DNA from: an uncultured Eubacterium sp.
GTDB taxonomy: Bacteria; Bacillota; Clostridia; Lachnospirales; Lachnospiraceae
NCBI GenBank assembly: GCA_910586445.1
Contig: CAJUHV010000038.1
Location: 9,807-37,117 of the forward strand
Reading direction: 5' to 3'
DNA length: 27,311 nt
Part shown: one piece after another, positions 15,864 to 23,074 of the stretch
How positions within the stretch are numbered: position 1 is the stretch's first letter
Layout of the letters: each line of letters begins with the position of its first letter
Made by a program: the position numbers and the translations under genes
The notes under the pieces: model-generated
Seen by the model: the letters and a program-made list of their open reading frames with translations, nothing else
Told to the model about the DNA's origin: nothing
The model's database searches: none

Positions 15864-15949
15864 TAGAGCGTGTTTGAAAAATGCTTTCTGTCAAATCTCC
15901 CGCAAAGCGGGGCGTGCAGTTGGCAGGAATGATTTTTCAAACACGCTCC
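15863..15949. repeat. MITE-like element (type A), 87 bp, between uxaC and kduI
   Basis: The left end CTAGAGCGTGTTTGAAAAAT (15863-15882) is the inverse of ATTTTTCAAACACGCTC (15932-15948). The core has a small CCGC/GCGG hairpin. The same ends recur at 22856, 23002, 23018, 27204 and 27259. It lies in the uxaC-kduI gap and would form a 17-bp hairpin in the transcript. No transposase is encoded. Confidence 0.8.
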
Positions 15950-15984
15950 AGCAGGGATTTTATCATTTGAAAGGAAATAAAATC

Positions 15985-16845
15985 ATGGAATTAAGAACCG
16001 CAGCTTCACCAAAGGATGTGAAGCACTACACAACGAACCGATTAAGGGAAGAATTTCTAATCGCAGATTTATTTGCACCAGACACGATCAAGCTGGTATA
16101 CAGCCACATTGACCGCATTATTACAGGCTCGGCTGTTCCTCTCAAGCCGCTGCAGCTGACCGCGGGGGACGAGCTGCGCGCGCAGTATTTTTGTGAGAGG
16201 CGCGAATTAGGCGTGATTAATATCGGCCAGTCCGGCAGGATCACCGTAGACGGCAGGTCATATGAGGTAGGCCCAAAAGAGGGCATGTACATTGGAATGG
16301 GTTCCAGGGATATTATATTTGAAAGCACAGATCCGTCTGCTCCGGCAAAGTTCTACTTAAACAGCGCTCCGGCACATACGGCCTATCCTACCGTGCTGAT
16401 CAAGCCGGAAGGCGAGCCGTCGGAAGGCGTTGTAATCGTAAATGACAGCAATAAGGTAGAGCTGGGCTCCTTAGAGTCTTCCAACCACAGAACAATCTGC
16501 AAATATATCCTTCCGGGACAGGTCGAAAGCTGCCAGCTGGAAATGGGCATGACCCGGCTGGAGCCTGGCAGTGTCTGGAATACCATGCCGTGCCATACGC
16601 ACGACAGGCGCATGGAAGTATACCTGTACTTTGATATGCCGGACGACGCAATCGTTATGCACTATATGGGTGAACCAACAGAAACCCGCCATATCGTAAT
16701 GCGCAATGAACAGGCTGTCATTTCTCCGAGCTGGTCCATCCATTCCGGCTGCGGCACGCAGGCTTATACATTTATCTGGGGCATGGTCGGTGAAAATCAG
16801 GATTTTGATGATATGGACGGCTGTGATATGAAAGATCTGATGTAA
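15985..16845 (+). CDS. kduI: 5-keto-4-deoxyuronate isomerase (4-deoxy-L-threo-5-hexosulose-uronate ketol-isomerase)
   Basis: From the ATG at 15985 (AAAGGAAAT upstream; upstream in-frame codons come from the inverted-repeat element) this is 286 aa, close to the roughly 278 aa of E. coli KduI. It isomerises the ring-opened unsaturated uronate released by GH105 enzymes to 2,5-diketo-3-deoxygluconate. The cupin zinc motif is visible in MPCHTHDRRMEVYLYFD, with a later His in SIHSGCGTQAYTFIWGM. The N-terminal HYTTNRLREEFL is typical of the family. It sits downstream of uxaC. Its product would go to the SDR at 8710-9513. Confidence 0.95.
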   Translation: MELRTAASPKDVKHYTTNRLREEFLIADLFAPDTIKLVYSHIDRIITGSAVPLKPLQLTAGDELRAQYFCERRELGVINIGQSGRITVDGRSYEVGPKEGMYIGMGSRDIIFESTDPSAPAKFYLNSAPAHTAYPTVLIKPEGEPSEGVVIVNDSNKVELGSLESSNHRTICKYILPGQVESCQLEMGMTRLEPGSVWNTMPCHTHDRRMEVYLYFDMPDDAIVMHYMGEPTETRHIVMRNEQAVISPSWSIHSGCGTQAYTFIWGMVGENQDFDDMDGCDMKDLM

Positions 16846-16942
16846 TATTTTAATTTCTAGATACACACTATTTTCATTTAATGCGAAATCCCCTTTTTAC
16901 CAAAAAATCAGTTATTACTTTAAATGGCAGATATAAAAACAA

Positions 16943-17004
16943 GGAATCGCCAGAACCAGCAATTTACTGGAACTGGCGATTCTTAAATTAAGGAGTTTTT
17001 TTCA
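16943..17004 (+). terminator. Probable terminator after kduI
   Basis: GAATCGCCAG (16944-16953) pairs with CTGGCGATTC (16973-16982), with an inner CCAG/CTGG extension. A T-run follows at about 16996, displaced by an AT-rich spacer. The stem is strong, but the spacing to the U-tract is not ideal. Confidence 0.5.
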
Positions 17005-17098
17005 TCCACATTTCCCACAAATAAAATCGTGGATACAGGTATTGCCTTTAGATCTGCTTTGTATGCCACACATCAACACCTGTTTGTAATCGTCCTTA

Positions 17099-17475
17099 TT
17101 ACATCAATTTTTCGATTTCTTCTTTCGTTAATCCAGTATATCTCATGATTTTCTCCACAGGTTCCCCATCTGCCTTCATATTCCGAGCAACTTCTATTTT
17201 TTCTTCCGTCCTGCCCTCATCCCTCGCTTTCTTCATGCCGCTGTTGTAGTCAAACTGTGCCATCTCACGTAAATGGTAAAGCCGGAGAACTTCCTTGTCA
17301 TTCGCCAGAAATGTCATTTTTTCATTCGCTTTGTAAATCCCTGTATCCATATCCATCAACTCCTTTAGCGTGTCATCGGAAATGTTCTGGTCAAAAAAGG
17401 TGAGCCAGCGGTGAAGGGAATTGTTCTTAATGTCTTTACAAAAATAAAATCATTCAGAGGTTTGAATCTGTGCAT
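17099..17475 (-). pseudogene. Rpn/PD-(D/E)XK transposase-nuclease remnant with internal deletion
   Basis: An ATG at 17475 opens HRFKPLNDFIFVK, the typical N-terminus of Rpn/PD-(D/E)XK recombination-promoting nucleases. Within a few codons the homology jumps into another frame that reads KNNSLHRWLTFFDQN, then DTLKELMDMDTGIYKANEKM and a C-terminal tail ending TGLTKEEIEKLM, which is the normal family C-terminus. The entire nuclease core of roughly 150-200 residues is missing at the junction near 17430-17445, and the frame is broken. The 86-aa open frame from the TTG at 17359 is only the surviving tail. It is not functional as a nuclease. No terminal repeats were recognised around it. Confidence 0.75.
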
Positions 17476-17656
17476 AACTTATCGCCCGCCTTTTATTATT
17501 ATCATACCATACGTTTGCGAATATTACTATTGATTTTTCTGAGTGCTTCCAGATCCTTGTACGCAGGGGGCGGCTTTCACCGCCATCCCTGCCTGCTGAT
17601 GATAGTTTGCTGACTGTTTCGATTATATTGCGCTAGCTGCCCTAATTTTATATATA
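17476..17656. other. Non-coding stretch with a GC-rich palindrome
   Basis: There is no gene here. GCAGGGGGCGG (17563-17573) pairs with CCGCCATCCCTGC (17580-17592) around a CTTTCA loop, with two unpaired bases in the 3' arm. It is not followed by a T-run, and its role is unknown. The rest is AT-rich. Confidence 0.4.
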
Positions 17657-17708
17657 AAATACCTCTTAAACAGATGTTGTTCTTGTCTGTTTAAGAGGTA
17701 TTTTTTTA
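17657..17708. terminator. Bidirectional intrinsic terminator downstream of eda
   Basis: An AAATACCTCTTAAACAGA arm pairs with TCTGTTTAAGAGGTATTT (17686-17703), followed by a T-run on the plus strand and a weaker TATTTTATAT tract on the minus strand. It closes the kdgK-eda unit on the minus strand. Confidence 0.8.
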
Positions 17709-17808
17709 GGTTCTCACAGTACTTTTATCTAAATTTTGTCTGAATTTCTAATGTTTGCCTGAAGGCTGCTGCCGATACAGAAAAGGACGCACAGGCTGAT
17801 CATCCTGC

Positions 17809-18438
17809 TTACTGCGCGCCTGCCTGCTTACGTGCTTCCTGGCACAGCTGCGTAATCTTGTCGAAGTTTCCTTCAGAAATGTCGGATTTCTTGCATACCC
17901 AGCTGCCGCCGACAGCAAAAATAGCCTTTGTAGCAACAAACTCAGCGATGTTTTCCGTGCTTACGCCGCCGGTAGGAATAAACTGCATGTCCGTAAATGG
18001 AGCTGCCAGATTTGTGATCGCTTTTAAGCCGCCATACACATTCGCCGGGAAGAATTTAACTACCCGAAGTCCCAGCTTGCGTGCTGCCATAATCTCGGTC
18101 GGTGTTACGCAGCCCGGTGTTACATTAATGTCATTTTCGATACACCATTTTACTGTCTCTTCATCAAATCCCGGAGATACGATAAACTTTGCACCTGCTT
18201 CTACGGATTCTTTTGCCTGATCTACATTCAATACCGTGCCTACGCCCACTACCATATCCGGGCATTCTTTTGCTACGCTGCGTATGCTGTCCATTGCTGC
18301 CGCCGTACGCAGAGTGATCTCCATTACATTGATGCCGCCTGCCAGCAGTGCCTTTGCGGTAGGTACTGCATCTTTTGCATCCTCGATGACTACTACCGGC
18401 ACGATAATTGATTGTTTCATGCTGTCCATTACGCTCAT
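17809..18438 (-). CDS. eda: KDPG / KHG aldolase (2-keto-3-deoxy-6-phosphogluconate aldolase)
   Basis: This 209-aa class I aldolase splits 2-keto-3-deoxy-6-phosphogluconate into pyruvate and glyceraldehyde 3-phosphate, the last step of both uronate routes encoded here. The catalytic Glu40 in VMEITLRTA and the Schiff-base Lys128 in RVVKFFPA are present, as are VGVGTVL, IVSPGFD and the phosphate-binding FIPTGGV. The ATG at 18438 is preceded by AGGAGG. It lies 116 bases downstream of the minus-strand kdgK and is probably transcribed with it from the 19758 promoter. A tight tandem repeat occupies part of the gap. Confidence 0.95.
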   Translation of the reverse strand: MSVMDSMKQSIIVPVVVIEDAKDAVPTAKALLAGGINVMEITLRTAAAMDSIRSVAKECPDMVVGVGTVLNVDQAKESVEAGAKFIVSPGFDEETVKWCIENDINVTPGCVTPTEIMAARKLGLRVVKFFPANVYGGLKAITNLAAPFTDMQFIPTGGVSTENIAEFVATKAIFAVGGSWVCKKSDISEGNFDKITQLCQEARKQAGAQ

Positions 18439-18496
18439 TTTTTTATTCCTCCTATTTACTTTCTTAGTTCCTTCACATACATCTTTATAATTTAAT

Positions 18497-18556
18497 GCTT
18501 CGATACCTATTGCTCCAGTATCTGATGCTCCAAAATCTAAAGCTCCGATTAGTTTT
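18497..18556. repeat. Degenerate 15-bp tandem repeat, four units
   Basis: Four consecutive 15-base units start GCTTCG, GCTCCA, GCTCCA and GCTCCG (18497, 18512, 18527, 18542), just after the kdgK stop codon and upstream of eda. The unit is a multiple of three, and on the minus strand one frame runs open into eda, but no start codon or ribosome site supports translation there. Confidence 0.6.
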
Positions 18557-19652
18557 ACCTCTGAACACGTGCTCCTGCGCCGCCCATAATTGCTTCTACT
18601 TCCTTCTTGCTTGCCATGGTCGTATCGCCCGGTGTTGTCATAGCCAGCGCACCGTGAGCAGCACCATAGTTTACTGCTAACTCGGCATTTTCTGTCGTCA
18701 TCAGCCCATAAATCAGGCCGGATGCAAAGGAATCGCCGCCTCCCACACGGTCCATAATCTCTAATCCGTCGTAATCTTTTGCCTTATAAATCTCTCCGTC
18801 TGCCCAGCAGATTGCGCTCCAGTCATTAACGGTTGCTGTCTTTACCTGACGCAGCGTCGTTGCCACTGCCTTAAAATTCGGGTATGTCTTGGCAGCTTCA
18901 TTGATCATTTTTTTATAGCCGTCCAGATTCAGCGTCTTTAGGTTTTCATCATTGCCCTCGATCTCAAATCCAAGACAGGCGGTAAAGTCTTCTTCATTTC
19001 CGATCATAACATCTACATATTGGGCAATTTCCTTATTTACTTCCTGTGCCTTATCCAATCCGCCGATCGCACTCCACATGGACGGACGGTAATTTAAGTC
19101 ATAGGATACAATCGTGCCGTATTTCTTTGCCGTCTTAATCGCAGCCAGTACTGTCTCACAGGACTGCTCTGATAATGCAGCATAAATACCGCCTGTATGC
19201 AGCCAGCGCACGCCCAGCTCACCAAAGATATGCTCAAAATCAAAATCCTGCGGTGCTGCTTTTGAAATAGCTGTATTTGCACGGTCTGAACATCCGACAG
19301 CTCCGCGAATGCCAAATCCACGCTCTGTAAAATTCAGCCCGTTGCGGCAGATACGTCCAATACCGTCTGTCTTCATCCATTTAATCAAAGAAGTATCCAC
19401 ACCGCCCTGATTGATAAAATCCTCCAGCAGCATGCCTACTTCATTATCAGCAAATGCCGTAATGACTGCCGTATTTAATTTGAAGCACTTTTTCAGTCCG
19501 CGGATAACATTGTATTCTCCGCCGCCTTCCCATGCCCTGAACGATCTTGCTGTCCGAATCCTTCCTTCACCCGGATCAAGCCGGAGCATAACCTCCCCTA
19601 AAGATACTGCATCAAATCTGCATTCGTTTTGTGGTTTTAAATTTAAGTTCAC
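18555..19652 (-). CDS. kdgK: 2-keto-3-deoxygluconate kinase (PfkB family)
   Basis: I take the GTG at 19652 as start because TAGGAGGG lies eight bases upstream and the protein then begins VNLNLKPQNE, followed by the conserved AVSLGEVMLRLDPGEG. This gives 365 aa. It phosphorylates 2-keto-3-deoxygluconate to KDPG. The PfkB signature DRVGGGDSFASGLIYGL carries the catalytic base Asp307. The neighbour eda encodes the next step, supporting the assignment. It is divergent from a second kinase at 19903. The promoter at 19758-19730 lies directly upstream. Confidence 0.9.
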   Translation of the reverse strand: MNLNLKPQNECRFDAVSLGEVMLRLDPGEGRIRTARSFRAWEGGGEYNVIRGLKKCFKLNTAVITAFADNEVGMLLEDFINQGGVDTSLIKWMKTDGIGRICRNGLNFTERGFGIRGAVGCSDRANTAISKAAPQDFDFEHIFGELGVRWLHTGGIYAALSEQSCETVLAAIKTAKKYGTIVSYDLNYRPSMWSAIGGLDKAQEVNKEIAQYVDVMIGNEEDFTACLGFEIEGNDENLKTLNLDGYKKMINEAAKTYPNFKAVATTLRQVKTATVNDWSAICWADGEIYKAKDYDGLEIMDRVGGGDSFASGLIYGLMTTENAELAVNYGAAHGALAMTTPGDTTMASKKEVEAIMGGAGARVQR

Positions 19653-19699
19653 GTAATACCCTCCTATTCTGCGGACTCTCCCCATCCGCCGTAATCTTG

Positions 19700-19725
19700 T
19701 TATAGCGGTTTTTTCCACCGTTATA
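19700..19725. promoter_or_regulatory. Dyad just downstream of the kdgK promoter, possible operator
   Basis: TTATAGCGGT (19700-19709) mirrors ACCGTTATA (19717-19725) with one mismatch around a T-rich centre. It would lie in the start of the minus-strand kdgK leader. It does not share the TGTAA/TTACA half-sites of the LacI region, so a different regulator is implied if it is an operator. Confidence 0.35.
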
Positions 19726-19729
19726 TATT

Positions 19730-19758
19730 ATTATAGTTTGTCCCGGCAGGATTCTCAA
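19730..19758 (-). promoter_or_regulatory. Promoter for kdgK-eda
   Basis: On the minus strand TTGAGA (19758-19753), a 17-base spacer and TATAAT (19735-19730) form a near-consensus sigma-A promoter. Transcription would start near 19723. Confidence 0.75.
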
Positions 19759-19825
19759 TCTTTTTTTCGAAAATTTACTTTTTTTTCATATTTTGTAAAT
19801 TTTACCTAATTTCTTCTTTAAATAG

Positions 19826-19854
19826 TTGAAATACCTGTCCAATTATCATAAAAT
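19826..19854 (+). promoter_or_regulatory. Promoter for the second KDG kinase
   Basis: TTGAAA (19826-19831), a 17-base spacer and TAAAAT (19849-19854) form a good sigma-A promoter about 50 bases upstream of the ATG at 19903. Confidence 0.7.
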
Positions 19855-19902
19855 AGAAAACAGAATCATTTACCTTATCACATACATACAGGAGGTTTAT
19901 TC

Positions 19903-20991
19903 ATGCATCATACTAACCCATTATTAGTCAATAGTGACAGTGAACACAAATTTATTACAATCGGAGAAATCATGCTCCGCCTGACACCTCCCAATTATGA
20001 AAAAATACGTATGACGACCAGCTTTGAGGCCAGCTACGGCGGCAGTGAAGCCAATATCGCTCTGGCCCTGGCTAACCTCGGCGTTGACTCTACTTTTTTC
20101 AGTGTTGTACCAAACAACAGCCTTGGAAAGAGCGCTGTACGTATGCTGCGCAGCAATGACGTACACTGCACGCCGGTCATTTTAAGCACGCCCGAGCAGA
20201 CTCCTACCCACCGTCTGGGCAGCTACTATCTGGAGACCGGCTACGGCATACGCGCCAGCAAAGTAATTTATGACCGGAAAAACAGCGCCATTACTGAGTT
20301 TGATTTTGATACCGTAGACCTGTACGGACTGCTGGACGGCTTTACATGGCTGCACCTGAGCGGCATTACTCCGGCGCTTTCCCCAAACTGCCGCAAGCTG
20401 ATTATGGACAGCCTGCGTGTTGCAAAAGAAAAAGGAATCACCGTCAGCTTTGACGGAAACTTCCGCAGCAAGCTCTGGACATGGGAAGAGGCAAGAGATT
20501 TTTGTACCGAATGCCTGCCATACGTAGATGTGCTCCTCGGCATTGAGCCGTATCATCTGTGGAAAGATAATAATGACCATAGCAAAGGCGACTTAAAAGA
20601 CGGCGTGCCGCTGCAGCCAAGCTATGAGCAACAGGACGAAATCTTCCAGGCTTTTGTAGCAGAGTATCCGAATATCAAATGCATTGCCCGTCATGTACGC
20701 TATGCGCACAGCGGCAGCGAAAACAGCCTGAAGGCTTTTATCTGGTATGCAGATCATACATTTGAAAGCAAAATGTTTACGTTTAACATTTTAGACCGCG
20801 TCGGCGGCGGAGATGCATTTGCCAGCGGACTGATCTATGCGATGATGCATGGATATAAGCCGATGGATATGGCCAACTTTGCTGTTGCAAGCAGCGCGAT
20901 CAAGCACACTATCCGCGGAGATGCAAATATCACTGATGATGTCGAAAGCATACGCAACCTGATGAACATGAACTACGATATCAAGCGTTAA
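19903..20991 (+). CDS. Second PfkB-family sugar kinase, KDG kinase-like
   Basis: This 362-aa protein starts after a strong AGGAGG. It is a full-length homologue of the neighbouring kinase: FITIGEIMLRLTPPNYEKI parallels the other's AVSLGEVMLRLDPGEG, and DRVGGGDAFASGLIYAMM carries the catalytic Asp304. Yet its sugar-lid region (YGGSEANIALALANLG) is clearly different, so the two are diverged paralogues rather than a recent duplication. It is most likely another 2-keto-3-deoxygluconate kinase, or a kinase for a related keto-deoxy acid such as 2-keto-3-deoxygalactonate. It is divergently transcribed from the other kinase with its own promoter. Superfamily is certain; substrate is inferred. Confidence 0.83.
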   Translation: MHHTNPLLVNSDSEHKFITIGEIMLRLTPPNYEKIRMTTSFEASYGGSEANIALALANLGVDSTFFSVVPNNSLGKSAVRMLRSNDVHCTPVILSTPEQTPTHRLGSYYLETGYGIRASKVIYDRKNSAITEFDFDTVDLYGLLDGFTWLHLSGITPALSPNCRKLIMDSLRVAKEKGITVSFDGNFRSKLWTWEEARDFCTECLPYVDVLLGIEPYHLWKDNNDHSKGDLKDGVPLQPSYEQQDEIFQAFVAEYPNIKCIARHVRYAHSGSENSLKAFIWYADHTFESKMFTFNILDRVGGGDAFASGLIYAMMHGYKPMDMANFAVASSAIKHTIRGDANITDDVESIRNLMNMNYDIKR

Positions 20992-21013
20992 AACAGTATA
21001 TCTGATTTACACA

Positions 21014-21060
21014 TTTTCCGGCATTCTGGATATCTTCGTCCAGAATGCCGGCATTTCTAT
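21014..21060. terminator. Hairpin terminator between kinase and MATE genes
   Basis: CCGGCATTCTGGA (21018-21030) pairs perfectly with TCCAGAATGCCGG (21039-21051) around an 8-base loop. The convergent genes at either side make a bidirectional terminator likely, though the T-tracts are short. Confidence 0.65.
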
Positions 21061-21063
21061 CCG

Positions 21064-22392
21064 TTATTTATCTTGTGCATTTTTATATATAAAATACGCA
21101 AATACTGCGCATACAAATTCTGTGACGCAAAACGCCGCCCATACGCCGTCCGCGCCTGCGAACCGGCTGAAGCAGAACGCTGCCGGTATAATCACTGCCA
21201 CATTTCTGGCCAGTGAAATATAAAGGGACTGCCGGCCCTTGCCCAGCCCTTCCAATGCTCCGCTGCTGGTTACGGAAAATGCGGATACCAAAAATCCCAG
21301 GCTGATGATATGCAGTGCGTCCACGCCCATCTGAATGGTCTGCGCGTCAGACGTAAACAAACCGATGAGCTTTTCCGGGATTGTCCATGACAGCAGCGTA
21401 CCGACTGCCATAACCCCCATAGCCAGCTTCAGCGTCGTCTGATAGATTTCTTCTACACGTGCATGCTCTCCCGCTCCATAATTATATCCGATCAGCGGCC
21501 TGATTCCTTGAATAATGCCGTTTGCAGTCAGATAGATAAACGTCTGCAGCTTATAATATACCCCCAGCACCAGCACATATTTCTCTGAAAATCCTGCAAG
21601 AATACCGTTCAGTGCTGAAATCAGCAGCGAAGGCAGTGCAATATTTAATGTAGCAGGAATACCGATCGCATACAGCCTTCCCGCCATTTCTTTCTTGATC
21701 TGCACATGTTTCCTTTCAATTTTTACCGGAATCGGCCTTACTGCATACAAAATCAGATACACCGCCAGCGATATGCACTGCCCGATGCCTGTTGCATATG
21801 CTGCCCCGGCAATTCCCATCGCAGGAAAAAAAGCCGCCCCGAAAATCATAAGCGGATCTAATATAATATTTGCCACAAATCCACACATCATGCTGAACAT
21901 CGTAGCCTTCATATATCCTGCAGACTGGAAAATTTTCTCAAACGATATGCCTGCCGCTATAACTGTGGAAAACAAAAATGCACGGTTCGAATATGCCAGT
22001 GCCAGCTTTACTACCTCTTCCCCCGGAGAAAATGCCCGCAGAAAAGCCGGCATGACCGCAATACATAAAACAGTCAGTACAATGCCGTGCAGCAGGTTCA
22101 AAAGAATTCCCTGCGTCACCGCCTGGTTCGCCCGCTCCTTGTCCCCTGCTCCAAGAAAATAGGCTGTCACCGCATTGATCCCGATTCCAAATCCAATCGC
22201 AATCGCGTTGATCAGATTCTGAATCGGAAATACCAGCGCCAGCGCCGTCATAGCCTCTTCACTGTATTTTGCCACAAAATAACTGTCTACAATATTATAA
22301 AGTGAGTTTACCGCCATCGATATGATCATAGGCAGCGACATAGACATTACCAGCGGAAATACTTTCCGCTCCTTCATAAATGTTTGTTCCAT
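21064..22392 (-). CDS. MATE family efflux transporter
   Basis: This 442-aa membrane protein has about twelve transmembrane helices in two similar halves. The N-terminal VFPLVMSMSLPMIISMAVNSLYNIVDSYFVA is typical of the MATE (NorM/DinF/MepA) superfamily, and the second half repeats the pattern with IQGIRPLIGYNYGAG. Such proteins export cationic drugs, metabolites or toxins using a sodium or proton gradient. The substrate cannot be read from sequence. GGAGGAAAA precedes the ATG. It is not functionally tied to the pectin genes. Its leader contains a promoter, a small upstream ORF and a terminator, suggesting inducible expression. Confidence 0.93.
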   Translation of the reverse strand: MEQTFMKERKVFPLVMSMSLPMIISMAVNSLYNIVDSYFVAKYSEEAMTALALVFPIQNLINAIAIGFGIGINAVTAYFLGAGDKERANQAVTQGILLNLLHGIVLTVLCIAVMPAFLRAFSPGEEVVKLALAYSNRAFLFSTVIAAGISFEKIFQSAGYMKATMFSMMCGFVANIILDPLMIFGAAFFPAMGIAGAAYATGIGQCISLAVYLILYAVRPIPVKIERKHVQIKKEMAGRLYAIGIPATLNIALPSLLISALNGILAGFSEKYVLVLGVYYKLQTFIYLTANGIIQGIRPLIGYNYGAGEHARVEEIYQTTLKLAMGVMAVGTLLSWTIPEKLIGLFTSDAQTIQMGVDALHIISLGFLVSAFSVTSSGALEGLGKGRQSLYISLARNVAVIIPAAFCFSRFAGADGVWAAFCVTEFVCAVFAYFIYKNAQDK

Positions 22393-22432
22393 TTTTCCTC
22401 CTCAGCCATCATCTATTTTTATCCCACGACAG

Positions 22433-22470
22433 CAAAAAGCCACACAAATGCTGAATGCACTTGTGTGGCG
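22433..22470 (-). terminator. Leader terminator (attenuator) upstream of the MATE gene
   Basis: On the minus strand GCCACACAAGTGC and GCATTTGTGTGGC form a 13-bp stem (one G-U pair) with a five-base loop, followed directly by TTTTTGCT. It is a strong intrinsic terminator that lies between the promoter and the MATE start codon, about 45 bases before it. Full-length transcription would require read-through or antitermination. Confidence 0.85.
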
Positions 22471-22485
22471 AAAAAAGCTCTTCTA

Positions 22486-22533
22486 TTACCGCAATGTAAG
22501 AACATCTGCTCCAAGGCGAGTCCTATAGACCAT
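22486..22533 (-). CDS. Putative 15-aa leader peptide upstream of the MATE gene
   Basis: ATG (22533-22531) to TAA (22488-22486) encodes MVYRTRLGADVLTLR. AAGGA lies upstream, though 12 bases away, which is a little long. The 3' half of the ORF can form a hairpin (GCAGATG with CATTGC), and the terminator begins 17 bases after its stop codon. This is the geometry of ribosome-mediated attenuation, in which a ribosome stalled by an antibiotic changes RNA folding. Its translation is not proven. It could also be chance coding within a structured RNA. Confidence 0.45.
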   Translation of the reverse strand: MVYRTRLGADVLTLR

Positions 22534-22585
22534 AAGCGGTTCTAGTCCTTCTTGAAAAATCCACTCCCGCAGGTTTTATGAAGGT

Positions 22586-22614
22586 ATTATGTCATAAAAA
22601 TAATTATTTGTCAA
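22586..22614 (-). promoter_or_regulatory. Promoter of the MATE gene leader
   Basis: On the minus strand a consensus TTGACA (22614-22609), a 17-base spacer and CATAAT (22591-22586). Transcription would start near 22579, giving a leader of about 185 nt. Confidence 0.75.
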
Positions 22615-22626
22615 TCACGGATTCTT

Positions 22627-22779
22627 TTTGGCTTTCCCCATTTTTTCAAATCAGCACCTTTAAAGCTCTATTTTTGGCGCTTCTTAAAATAGATACAATC
22701 ACAAATGTCAAATCCTTATAAACATGTATAAATAAAATATTTATGGGTACTAAACAAAATAAAAATGGGGAAAGCCAAA
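22627..22779. mobile_element. MITE (type C) with 19-bp terminal inverted repeats and 9-bp target duplication
   Basis: TTTGGCTTTCCCCATTTTT (22627-22645) and AAAAATGGGGAAAGCCAAA (22761-22779) are perfect inverted repeats. The 9-base CGGATTCTT flanks the element on both sides (22618-22626 and 22780-22788), which is a target-site duplication and proves insertion. The 153-bp element is AT-rich with no coding capacity, so it would have been moved by a transposase from elsewhere. It inserted just upstream of the MATE promoter -35 box. Confidence 0.9.
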
Positions 22780-22855
22780 CGGATTCTTTTATCTGGATCA
22801 GCTTATAAACCTGTTTTTTTATAATTTTTATTTTCCTATTTGATCTATATTAATA

Positions 22856-23041
22856 CTAGAGCGTGTTTGAAAAATCAGTCCCGCGATCTGCACTCCCCAC
22901 TTTGCGGATAATTCATCCCAAATTTAATCAACATAGCCCGCTATGCCTCATAAATTTGGGATAAATTCTCCACCAAGTGTGAAGCACATCTCACGGAAAG
23001 CATTTTTCAAACACGCTCTAGAGCGTGTTTGAAAAATCAGT
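22856..23041. mobile_element. MITE-like element (type A), 166 bp, plus an adjoining partial copy
   Basis: The left end CTAGAGCGTGTTTGAAAAAT begins at 22856 and the inverse ends at 23021. A second left end starts within it at 23018, sharing CTAG, and runs to about 23041. The core (about 22917-22973) is a near-perfect palindrome built on ATCCCAAATTTA and TAAATTTGGGAT with a CATAGC/GCTATG tip. The two ends differ inside the shared repeat: one continues CAGTCCCGCGATCTGCACTC, the other GCTTTCCGTGAGATG. It encodes nothing. It lies about 30 bases beyond the stop codon of the STM4011-HAD gene. Confidence 0.85.
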
Positions 23042-23074
23042 TTATCCTGCTGGATTTTCAAAATTCGATTTATG

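Noticed and set aside
22486..22580. A known riboswitch upstream of the MATE gene (guanidine-I, TPP, THF or preQ1)
   Set aside because: None of the conserved sequence blocks of these classes could be found in the leader.
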